From UBA5266 sp964610025 (lineage in GTDB: Bacteria; Bacteroidota; Bacteroidia; Bacteroidales; WCHB1-69), in the NCBI GenBank assembly GCA_964610025.1, contig CAZSTX010000026.1:1-26580 (forward strand): a stretch of DNA of 26,580 nucleotides. Direction: 5' to 3'. Position numbers and translations under genes: made by a program. The notes below the pieces were generated by a model that saw nothing but the letters and a program-made list of their open reading frames with translations, was not told where the DNA came from and ran no database searches. The stretch's first letter is position 1; the number at the start of each line of letters is the position of its first letter. This document shows, piece after piece, positions 7,977-15,064 of the stretch.

Positions 7977-9386
7977 TTAATCATAACTGCTTCCATCAAA
8001 GCAATGTGTACATATTTTTTCTTTTGGCAACCCTGTTGCTTTCACCAAAGTTTCTAAAGAATTAAATCTTAAGCTGTCAACATTTAATTCTTTTGTTATT
8101 GCTTTTACCATACAATTATATTCTGGGGAATTAGTGCTAGCATATGCTTTTAAGTTGTTATTAGGATTGCCTTGTAAATTTTTAATTATTCTTCGTGTTA
8201 TTAAATCCATTTCCGATTGAGAAGACGTAAAATTCAAATAATTGCAACTATATATTATAGGGGGGCAACTAATGCGTATATGTACTTCTTTTGCTCCGTA
8301 ACGGTATAGGTCTTTTACGTTGTCTTTTAATTGATTTCCCCTTACTATAGAATCGTCACAAAATACAACTTTCTTGTTTTTTAGCATATTACGATTTGCT
8401 ATTAATTTCATTTTTGCCACCAATTCTCTTCTTTTTTTATCAAGAGGCATAAAACTTCGAGGCCAAGTAGGAGTATATTTTACAATAGCATTTCTATAAG
8501 GTATTTTTTTTCCTACTGCATATCCTACTGCCATTCCAATGCCAGAGTCGGGGATCCCACTTACAAAATCTGGGTCTATTTCATTGTCTGTTTTCCCCAT
8601 TTCGCATCCACATATATATCTCATTTCATCGACATTGCAGTTTTCGTATATACAAACAGGAAAGCCGTAATAAACCCATAAAAAGGAACAAATTTGCATT
8701 TTTTCATTTGGTTTTCGTAGCTGTGTATATTTGTCGGCAGTAATATGAATGATTTCGCCAGCTCCAATATTATATTGCATTTCATAGCCTAAATTTGGAA
8801 AGCTACAAGTTTCTGACGATACTGCATAGCCATCGGTTCCTTTAGCTAGTATAATAGGTGTTCTGCCTAATTTGTCGCGTGCTGCGATAATTCCATTTTC
8901 GGTGAGTATAAGCATTGAACATGAGCCTTTTATTTTATTGTACACATTTTCAATGCCTTCGACAAATGTTTTTCCTTCATTGATTAGCATAGCTATAAAT
9001 TCTGTTTGATTAATAGTGCCTGAACTATGCTCGCTAAAATACTTTCCTTGGTCTAAAAATTCTTTTTCTAATTCTTTCAAATTATTAATCCTTGCTACAG
9101 TAACAATGGCAAAGCGCCCTAAATGACAATGCATCATAATAGGTTGAGGGTCTGTGTCGCTTATGATTCCTATGCCTGATTTTCCTGAGAAAAGTGCTAA
9201 ATTATCTTCAAATTTGGGGCGGAAATAAGAATTTTCGATATTGTGAATTTCTCTAACGAAATGATTGTCTTCGTTTAATACAATCATTCCTCCTCTTTTT
9301 GTTCCCATGTGGAAATTATAATCAGTGCCATAAAATAAATCGTTTATACAATCTGAATGTTTTATTGTGCCAAAAAAACCTCCCAT
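7977..9386 (-). CDS. PurF-like protein without the glutaminase cysteine
   Basis: This 469-residue protein aligns by eye along the whole of amidophosphoribosyltransferase (PurF). It has an N-terminal Ntn-type glutamine amidotransferase fold (MGGFFGTI, SHLGR-like HCHLGRFAI, RDKLGRTPI), then a phosphoribosyltransferase domain with the PRPP loop VVFCDDSIVRG at 340-350 and VSGIPDSG at 275-282. The PurF nucleophile is the Cys right after Met; here it is Gly2, and a stop codon 18 bases upstream rules out a missed start. Cysteines at the places of the PurF 4Fe-4S ligands remain: Cys233 (QICSF), Cys381 (YSCNY), Cys459 and Cys462 (CTHC). It may use free ammonia, or be a regulatory or repurposed paralogue. 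I recall MGGFFG-type PurF paralogues as common in Bacteroidetes. A purF annotation by homology would overstate what is known. Confidence 0.85.
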   Translation of the reverse strand: MGGFFGTIKHSDCINDLFYGTDYNFHMGTKRGGMIVLNEDNHFVREIHNIENSYFRPKFEDNLALFSGKSGIGIISDTDPQPIMMHCHLGRFAIVTVARINNLKELEKEFLDQGKYFSEHSSGTINQTEFIAMLINEGKTFVEGIENVYNKIKGSCSMLILTENGIIAARDKLGRTPIILAKGTDGYAVSSETCSFPNLGYEMQYNIGAGEIIHITADKYTQLRKPNEKMQICSFLWVYYGFPVCIYENCNVDEMRYICGCEMGKTDNEIDPDFVSGIPDSGIGMAVGYAVGKKIPYRNAIVKYTPTWPRSFMPLDKKRRELVAKMKLIANRNMLKNKKVVFCDDSIVRGNQLKDNVKDLYRYGAKEVHIRISCPPIIYSCNYLNFTSSQSEMDLITRRIIKNLQGNPNNNLKAYASTNSPEYNCMVKAITKELNVDSLRFNSLETLVKATGLPKEKICTHCFDGSSYD

Positions 9387-9429
9387 AACTTTATAGCTAA
9401 ATTAAAATTGATATATTACATTATTTTTA

Positions 9430-9437
9430 CAAAAATA
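9430..9437 (-). promoter_or_regulatory. Possible -7 box before the PurF-like gene
   Basis: The minus strand reads TATTTTTG, matching TAnnTTTG, 43 bases before the ATG and inside the 77-base gap after rimM. No -33 element was seen. It suggests the PurF-like gene can be read separately from rpsP-rimM. Confidence 0.35.
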
Positions 9438-9463
9438 ATAAAAAATATTGTTAATTTTGAGTT

Positions 9464-10000
9464 TTATTTATTGTTTGATAAATTTAAATATATTTCTATT
9501 AATCCTTCAGGTATATTTAACTCAATTATTCTATTGTTTTTATCTACTTTTATAATGTATTGATCGACAATAGGAACTAATATTTTACCTTTGGGATGTT
9601 TGATTTGGAAAATTGCTTGATGTGGATATTCTAATATATCTTCACAAATGCCAATATTTCCATAGTTTTTATCAATCATTTTAAATCCTTTAACTTCGTG
9701 ATAATAAAATTTATTTTCTCCTAAGGGAGGAAGCATAGTGATAGGGAGATAAAGTTCTGTATTTATATATGAAGAAACATTGTTATTGTCAATATCTTCA
9801 AATTTTACAATTATCTGATATTTTGATTTAATTTTGATTGAATTAATAAAAAAAGGAATCGGTTCTTCTTTTAGATTAAAAAAAACCGATTCTAATTTGT
9901 GATATTTTTCTGGTTCGTCAGTGTCAAGATAAACCAATACTTCTCCTTTTATTCCAAATGCTTTAGTTATTTTTCCAAGGTAGAAATATTCTTTTAACAT
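9464..10000 (-). CDS. rimM: 16S rRNA processing protein RimM
   Basis: This 178-residue protein is the maturation factor that binds ribosomal protein S19 and helps assemble the head of the 30S subunit. The N-terminal RimM domain begins with FYLGKITKAFGIKGEVLVYL (residues 6-25), the family hallmark. The C-terminal PRC-barrel spans about 95-175 and ends with RIIELNIPEGLIEI. Length is normal. It starts only 3 bases after the rpsP stop, so the two are translated from one message, as in most bacteria. The usual next genes, trmD and rplS, are not here; the next gene on this strand is PurF-like. Confidence 0.95.
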   Translation of the reverse strand: MLKEYFYLGKITKAFGIKGEVLVYLDTDEPEKYHKLESVFFNLKEEPIPFFINSIKIKSKYQIIVKFEDIDNNNVSSYINTELYLPITMLPPLGENKFYYHEVKGFKMIDKNYGNIGICEDILEYPHQAIFQIKHPKGKILVPIVDQYIIKVDKNNRIIELNIPEGLIEIYLNLSNNK

Positions 10001-10003
10001 TGC

Positions 10004-10633
10004 TTATTTTGCATCTTCTTCTGGGGTTTCAGCTATTTGATTTTCAGCTATAGCTTCTACTTCGGTATTGGATTCGCTTGTTGTTTCTTCTGTTTCGTCA
10101 ACGTGATCTTTTACTTCTTCAGAAGCGATTTTTGCTTCAGCTTCTTCTTTTTCTTTACGTGCTTTTTCTAATTCTGCTAAACGTTTTTCATTAGCAATAG
10201 CTTCTTTTTCTTGCCTTATTTTACTTTCATAATCTAAACGTTTTTTAGCTTCTGCTTTAGTAGTATTAAGAACTTCGAGCTGATATTCATTAAGTTTTTG
10301 TTGCTTTTCTTGTTTCCATGCATCAAATCTTTTTTGTGCTTCAGCTTCATCAAAAGCTCCTTTCTTTACTCCACCCATTAGGTGTTTTTTCATGTAAATA
10401 CCTTCTCTTTTTAATAATGAACGAGCGGTATCAGAAGGTTGAACTCCACAACTTATCCAATAATAGGCTCTGTCGAAATCCAAAACTACAGTTGCCGGAT
10501 TGGTTAAGGGATTATAAGTGCCAATTTTTTCAATAAAACGTCCATCCCGTGGTGCTCGACCATCTGCAACTACAATGTGATAAAAAGGTTGTCCTTTTTT
10601 ACCTCTTCTCTGTAATCTAATTCTTGCTGGCAT
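10004..10633 (-). CDS. rpsP: Ribosomal protein bS16 with long charged C-terminal extension
   Basis: Residues 1 to about 85 are a standard S16 core of the 30S subunit: PARIRLQRRGKKGQPFYHIV, then DGRFIEKIGTYNP and GVQPSDTARSLLKREGI. S16 is usually 80-90 residues long; this one has 209. Residues ~95-170 are rich in Lys, Glu, Ala and Gln and look like a long helix or coiled coil (KEKEEAEAKI). Residues ~170-209 are strongly acidic and Thr/Ser-rich and are probably disordered. I recall extended S16 proteins in other Bacteroidetes, so this is a lineage trait and not a fusion error. It is first in the rpsP-rimM pair. Confidence 0.95.
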   Translation of the reverse strand: MPARIRLQRRGKKGQPFYHIVVADGRAPRDGRFIEKIGTYNPLTNPATVVLDFDRAYYWISCGVQPSDTARSLLKREGIYMKKHLMGGVKKGAFDEAEAQKRFDAWKQEKQQKLNEYQLEVLNTTKAEAKKRLDYESKIRQEKEAIANEKRLAELEKARKEKEEAEAKIASEEVKDHVDETEETTSESNTEVEAIAENQIAETPEEDAK

Positions 10634-10672
10634 AAAATTTTCTTTTATTTTTTGTTAAATATTTAAAGTTTG

Positions 10673-10680
10673 CAAAGGTC
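10673..10680 (-). promoter_or_regulatory. Weak -7 box candidate before rpsP
   Basis: The minus strand reads GACCTTTG, one base off TAnnTTTG, 39 bases before the rpsP ATG and followed by CAAA. No -33 element was found, so this is a tentative placement. Confidence 0.25.
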
Positions 10681-10737
10681 GTAAAAATTTCAATATGTTT
10701 TGCATTAGTTTTACTGTTTTTTGATATTTTATGTGGT

Positions 10738-10767
10738 TTTTTGTAAATAATTGATAATTTACAAAAA
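10738..10767. promoter_or_regulatory. Perfect 11-bp inverted repeat in divergent intergenic region
   Basis: TTTTTGTAAAT (10738-10748) is mirrored by ATTTACAAAAA (10757-10767) across an 8-base spacer. It lies in the 252-base gap between rpsP (minus) and the metal-uptake cassette (plus), 118 bases before the cassette start. No gene ends here, so a terminator role is unlikely. An operator for a metal-responsive or other repressor is possible, but no regulator gene is in view. Confidence 0.4.
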
Positions 10768-10885
10768 TAAATGTACTTAAATTTATTATAATTTTTTGCG
10801 AACAATTATTTGCTTTACTATTTTAGATTTTTTTTATGGCATAAAAATTGTATAAAAGATAGAAATTTAACTATTTAAAAAAGGC

Positions 10886-11356
10886 ATGAAAGTTTTTCAT
10901 AAATATATTGCAATTATCTTATTGTTAATTTTTACGACCTATGCTATAGGTGTCCGTATTGAAATTCATTCGTGTAAACATTGCGATGAAAAAAAAGTTT
11001 TCATTTTCAAACATTCTCATTGTTGTCCTTTAGAGAGTCAGGAACATCAGCATCATGCTGCTTGTCAAAATGATTTATTTGTTGGCAAGCATTTTAAAAG
11101 TCATCAATCATGTTGTTTAACGGAGTTTAAATATTTTAAATTAAATTCTTTATACACATTGCCTTCGTTGCTTAGTTTAATACCATTTGATTTGTTATTA
11201 ACTAAGTTTATTTTCTCTGATTATCAGTTAATATATAATCAAAAACACATTTCTTCCTTCACTAAAATACCTCTGCCTTTGCCTGAAATTTTATCTACTG
11301 TGCAAGGGGGTAATTTATTTATTATTTCTACACAACAGCAAATTTTCTACGCATAG
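10886..11356 (+). CDS. Cys/His-rich exported protein, HYC_CC_PP-like
   Basis: This 156-residue protein has an N-terminal hydrophobic signal or anchor segment (about 6-24), followed by a metal-ligand-rich stretch: IEIHSCKHC, HSHCCP, HQHHAAC and SCCLTEFKYFKL. A proline-rich IPLPLPE lies near the C-terminus. This HxC / CC / P-P pattern matches a small Bacteroidetes family found beside TonB receptors for metals, known as HYC_CC_PP. It probably binds a soft metal such as copper in the periplasm and helps the receptor encoded 73 bases downstream. The exact function of the family is not established. Metal identity is inferred from the neighbours. Confidence 0.7.
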   Translation: MKVFHKYIAIILLLIFTTYAIGVRIEIHSCKHCDEKKVFIFKHSHCCPLESQEHQHHAACQNDLFVGKHFKSHQSCCLTEFKYFKLNSLYTLPSLLSLIPFDLLLTKFIFSDYQLIYNQKHISSFTKIPLPLPEILSTVQGGNLFIISTQQQIFYA

Positions 11357-11429
11357 ATTTTATATTATACTTCCATTTTTAATAGAATAGCTATTATTCA
11401 TTTTAAATTTATTAATAATAAAAATCATT

Positions 11430-13652
11430 ATGTATAGAATTATAAAAAAAACATTAATAATCTTTTTATTTTCAACAAATTATATATATGGACAAACAAT
11501 TAAAGGAACTGTTTATGAAATCGATAATAATCAAAAAAATGAGATATTACCTGGAGCAACTATCCATTGGCTTGGCACAACTATAGGGACAGTTTCGGAT
11601 AAGAACGGCGATTTTAGTATTTCTAAAATAAAAAACAATAATAAATTAATTGTAAATTTTGTTAGTTTTATGCCTGATACTGTTGTAGTTGATAATATAA
11701 AGCATCATTATATAGTTGAATTAAAAAAAAATATTGAGTTATCAGAAATTAGGATTGTTTCTAATGAGTCTGTTTATATTTCTTCTCGTCCTATGATTAC
11801 TCAAAGCATTACAACAGAAGGATTGCGTAAAGCGGCATGTTGTAATTTGTCAGAAAGTTTTGAAAATACTGTAAGTGTAGATGTTTCTTATAGCGATGCT
11901 ATCACAGGAGCTAAACAGATACAAATGCTTGGACTTGCTGGGATTTATTCTCAGATTTTATTAGAAAACACACCTTATATTAGAGGCTTATCGGCTCCTT
12001 TTGGGTTAATGTATATTCCTGGCACATGGATGGAAAGTATTAATATTTCTAAGGGAACATCTTCTGTAATAAATGGATATGAATCTATTACAGGACAAAT
12101 AGATGTTAATTATAAAAAAACCGAAAGAAGTAAAGAAAAACTATTTGTAAATGCTTTTTTAAATAGCATGCTTAAATCGGAATTGAATTTTAACACGCGT
12201 TATGATGTCGGAAAAAGAAGTAGTCATATGTTCTTATTTCATTTCGAAAATCAGCCTGTTAAAATAGATGAAAATAAAGATGGGTTTATTGATGCTCCAC
12301 TTAATACGCAAATAAATATGATGTATCGAATGGATTATGAGATACATGGTAAAATGGAAGGTGGAACAGTAGCATCTTATTTATATGAAAATCGTCAAGG
12401 TGGGCAAATGAAATTTAATAAATCAAAAGATTATTTAACAAATAATTACTATGGCATAGGAATAGAAACACATAGAATGAATCTTATATCGAAAAACGGT
12501 TTTTTTCTAATAGGAGAACACGAAAGTATTGGAACTATCGCTTCTGTTACTTATCATAAACATACTGGATTTTCAGGATTAAAAACTTATTTTGCCGACC
12601 AAATGAGTGGCTATTTAAATGTTATTTATGAAAATTTTATGGATAAAAAAGACCAACATAAAATTAATGCTGGGTTAAGTTATCAGACAGATTTATTTAA
12701 TGAGATTTTTATGGATTCTATTTATCAGCGTTGGGAATCAGTTCCTGGATTATTTGCTCAATATAGCTTTATTTACCATGACAAATTGGTTGTGATTGCT
12801 GGATTGCGTGGCGATTATAATAATTTATATGGAATGTTTGTTACACCCCGTTTTCATTTGAAATGGCAATTTTTTAAACAAACTTCTTTGCGTTTATCGG
12901 CAGGGAAAGGCTATCGTAGTCCGAATATTTATATTGATAATATTGCCTTAATGAATACTTCTCGTACTTTTGTAATACAAGAAAAACTCAAAGCTGAAAA
13001 AGCTTGGAATGCAGGAATTAGTTTTACACAAACAATTAAAATTAAAGGAAAAGAATCGACTTTTATTCTAGATTATTTTTATACCGATTTTATTAATCAA
13101 GTAATTGTTGATGTCGATAAAAATCCGCAATATGTATATTTTTATAATTCTAATAGAAAAAAAACATTTGCACATTCTTTACAAGCCGAATTAATACTTT
13201 ATCCTTTCAAAGGCTTTGAAATCATTACAGCTTATAGGTATAATCATGTAATGCAAACTATTAATAATGAATTAGTGGAAAAATATTTGTCTGGGAAACA
13301 TAAAGCATTAATAAATATAGGATATGCTACAAAATTTGATAAATGGAAATTTAATTTCACTGTTCAGTTTCATGGTAGTCAGCGGCTACCAGATACTAAA
13401 TCCAATCCTAACAATTATCAATTGGATAGTTATTCTCCTAATTTTATTACATTGAATACACAAGTAACAAAAAAATTCAAGTATTTTGAAATTTATATAG
13501 GGATTGAAAATATTAGTAATTACAAACAACCAAATCCAATTATAGCTGCCGAAAATCCTTTTAGCAACTATTTTGATTCTTCGATTATTTGGGGACCAAT
13601 AGATGGAATTATGGGATATTGTGGAGCAAGATTTACATTAAGAAAAATATAA
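11430..13652 (+). CDS. TonB-dependent outer-membrane receptor, probable metal uptake
   Basis: This 740-residue protein has a signal peptide (about 1-21, cut near YGQ), then a carboxypeptidase-regulatory-like beta-sandwich at ~23-98 (GTVYE...LPGATIHWLGT) typical of Bacteroidetes receptors. A plug domain follows at ~115-225, with AACCNLSESFENTVSVDVSY and AKQIQMLGLAGIYSQILLEN, then a 22-strand-type barrel to the C-terminus with many alternating aromatic strands. It lacks the extra SusC features, and no susD gene follows. The AACCNLSESFE plug variant and flanking Cys/His-rich and HMA genes point to import of a metal or metal-chelate, most likely copper, driven by TonB. The substrate is inferred from context. 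Confidence 0.88.
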   Translation: MYRIIKKTLIIFLFSTNYIYGQTIKGTVYEIDNNQKNEILPGATIHWLGTTIGTVSDKNGDFSISKIKNNNKLIVNFVSFMPDTVVVDNIKHHYIVELKKNIELSEIRIVSNESVYISSRPMITQSITTEGLRKAACCNLSESFENTVSVDVSYSDAITGAKQIQMLGLAGIYSQILLENTPYIRGLSAPFGLMYIPGTWMESINISKGTSSVINGYESITGQIDVNYKKTERSKEKLFVNAFLNSMLKSELNFNTRYDVGKRSSHMFLFHFENQPVKIDENKDGFIDAPLNTQINMMYRMDYEIHGKMEGGTVASYLYENRQGGQMKFNKSKDYLTNNYYGIGIETHRMNLISKNGFFLIGEHESIGTIASVTYHKHTGFSGLKTYFADQMSGYLNVIYENFMDKKDQHKINAGLSYQTDLFNEIFMDSIYQRWESVPGLFAQYSFIYHDKLVVIAGLRGDYNNLYGMFVTPRFHLKWQFFKQTSLRLSAGKGYRSPNIYIDNIALMNTSRTFVIQEKLKAEKAWNAGISFTQTIKIKGKESTFILDYFYTDFINQVIVDVDKNPQYVYFYNSNRKKTFAHSLQAELILYPFKGFEIITAYRYNHVMQTINNELVEKYLSGKHKALINIGYATKFDKWKFNFTVQFHGSQRLPDTKSNPNNYQLDSYSPNFITLNTQVTKKFKYFEIYIGIENISNYKQPNPIIAAENPFSNYFDSSIIWGPIDGIMGYCGARFTLRKI

Positions 13653-13665
13653 AAACATTATCAAT

Positions 13666-14019
13666 ATGAAAGAATTTATAATAACATTAAGTTTAGTTTT
13701 TGCATTGCAAATGAATTTTTCTCAAAATAAAATAAATAATGAGAAAAAACATAATAATATTTGCAATATTGTCATTCAAACCAATGGAGATTGTCATTCT
13801 TGTAAAGAAAAAATTGAATTGGGTTTGGCTTACGAAAAAGGCATTAAAGATGTTAATTATGACATTAATACATCAACAGTTGCCGTTAAATATAATGCTA
13901 ATAAAACAAATCCAGATATTATTCGTAGTGTTATCAATCAATTAGGTTATGATGCCGATGATAAAAAAATAGATAAAACTTTGGATCAGCAGCATAAACA
14001 TAATAATAGTTTCCACTAA
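13666..14019 (+). CDS. Exported heavy-metal-associated (HMA) domain protein
   Basis: This 117-residue protein has an N-terminal signal peptide (about 1-20, MKEFIITLSLVFALQMNFSQ). Residues ~32-97 form an HMA ferredoxin-like domain with the metal site GDCHSC (Cys43, Cys46) and the end pattern VINQLGYDADD, like CopZ/MerP chaperones. The tail QQHKHNNSFH is His-rich and could bind extra metal. The likely role is to bind Cu(I) or a similar ion in the periplasm after import by the receptor encoded 13 bases upstream. The gene closes the cassette and is followed by terminator-like hairpins. Confidence 0.87.
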   Translation: MKEFIITLSLVFALQMNFSQNKINNEKKHNNICNIVIQTNGDCHSCKEKIELGLAYEKGIKDVNYDINTSTVAVKYNANKTNPDIIRSVINQLGYDADDKKIDKTLDQQHKHNNSFH

Positions 14020-14038
14020 ACGAATAAAGATTTTTTTG

Positions 14039-14057
14039 CTGTTATTAACAGTTTTTT
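14039..14057 (+). terminator. Possible intrinsic terminator after the HMA gene
   Basis: CTGTTATTAACAG (14039-14051) is a small palindrome, a 5-bp stem with a 3-base loop, followed at once by six Ts. A second hairpin, AAAAGAG (14082-14088) with CTCTTTT (14102-14108), lies just beyond and may help. Both stems are AT-rich and weak. Confidence 0.45.
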
Positions 14058-14145
14058 GTTAATAATTTAAAATAAATAACAAAAAGAGTAAACTTTTTTT
14101 TCTCTTTTCTCGTTTATATATTACATTGATATAAAATTAACGATT

Positions 14146-14934
14146 ATGAAAAAAATTATTTATCTTTTTTATTTTATTATTTGCTTTTTTTTACTTTTCT
14201 ATGATGCTCATGGAAATTCTTTCCTTTTTACTTTAGAATTAGAAAAAACTTCAGAAGACTCTCTTTATCACGAAGAACATATCAGTATTTGTCGTTATGA
14301 ACTTCCTTATTTTTATGCTAATAAATTATATTATTCAGAAGGTACTTATGAGATTTGTTACAAAACAATTGACAATAAAGATAGTCTTGTTATTTTATAT
14401 TTAACAGTTTTAGATGTTCCAACTAAACCTAGTGATATTATAGGCGATTCTTTAATTAATGGAATAGGGAGTTATGTGTATCGTATTGAAAAAGTAAAAG
14501 ATGCAGAAGAGTACACTTGGTATATTTCTAATTTAGAATGGATTACCAATAAAAGTAAAAGTGATAGCATTAAATTGTTTATTCCTACAGAAGGCATTGG
14601 AATTCTTTCGGTAGTGGCTATTAATCGTTGCGGAATATCAAGAGCTAATCAATTAAGCATTCAATCTAATCTTTCGATTAAAGACAATATATCGTTAAAT
14701 GAAATTTTAATTTATCCCATCCCCTTTAATGATGCGATAAATATACAATTACCATCAAGCGAAAAACATACTATTTCTATATATGATATGGATGGAAAGT
14801 TAGTTTATAAAACTTTTTCTAATAATACGATGAAAAAAATAGAAATAACTAATTTTAATTCTGGGATTTACATATTGAAAGTAGGCAATTCAAATAATAA
14901 AAATATTATTACACATAAAACATTAAAATTGTAA
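14146..14934 (+). CDS. Secreted T9SS protein, condensed relative of the giant gene
   Basis: This 262-residue protein has a signal peptide (about 1-23). Residues ~45-90 are a single repeat of the type found many times in the next gene (ICRYELPYFYANKLYY...GTYEICYKT...DSLVILYLTV). Residues ~95-175 match the giant's Ig/PKD-like module (PSDIIGDSLINGIGSYVY, YTWYISNLEWI, SVVAINRCGISRANQLSIQS). Residues ~185-262 are a T9SS type A sorting domain (ILIYPIPFNDAINIQL, ISIYDMDGKLVYK, GIYILKV). It is predicted to be carried across the outer membrane by T9SS and fixed to the surface or released. Function is unknown. The second repeat cysteine is missing (NKDS for GCDS), but Cys71 lies nearby. Confidence 0.8.
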   Translation: MKKIIYLFYFIICFFLLFYDAHGNSFLFTLELEKTSEDSLYHEEHISICRYELPYFYANKLYYSEGTYEICYKTIDNKDSLVILYLTVLDVPTKPSDIIGDSLINGIGSYVYRIEKVKDAEEYTWYISNLEWITNKSKSDSIKLFIPTEGIGILSVVAINRCGISRANQLSIQSNLSIKDNISLNEILIYPIPFNDAINIQLPSSEKHTISIYDMDGKLVYKTFSNNTMKKIEITNFNSGIYILKVGNSNNKNIITHKTLKL

Positions 14935-14966
14935 AATATTTTTTTTATAAATATAATAATAATATA

Positions 14967-14974
14967 TATATTTG
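14967..14974 (+). promoter_or_regulatory. Possible -7 box before the giant T9SS gene
   Basis: TATATTTG matches TAnnTTTG and lies 90 bases before the ATG at 15065, inside a 130-base gap. It suggests that the giant has its own promoter. No -33 element was seen, and chance matches are likely in such AT-rich DNA. Confidence 0.35.
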
Positions 14975-15064
14975 CATAATTTTTTTATAAAATACGTATT
15001 ATCATATAATAATATATAATCAAATTATTAGCAGTTTATCAATAAAATAAAATAACATATAAAT

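Noticed and set aside
10318..10536. Plus-strand open frame inside rpsP
   Set aside because: It is antisense to the conserved S16 core and its coding signal is explained by rpsP.
10617..10805. Minus-strand 62-residue open frame upstream of rpsP
   Set aside because: It overlaps the rpsP start and the inverted repeat, is a Lys/Phe/Asn-rich product of AT-rich intergenic DNA, and has no start signal.
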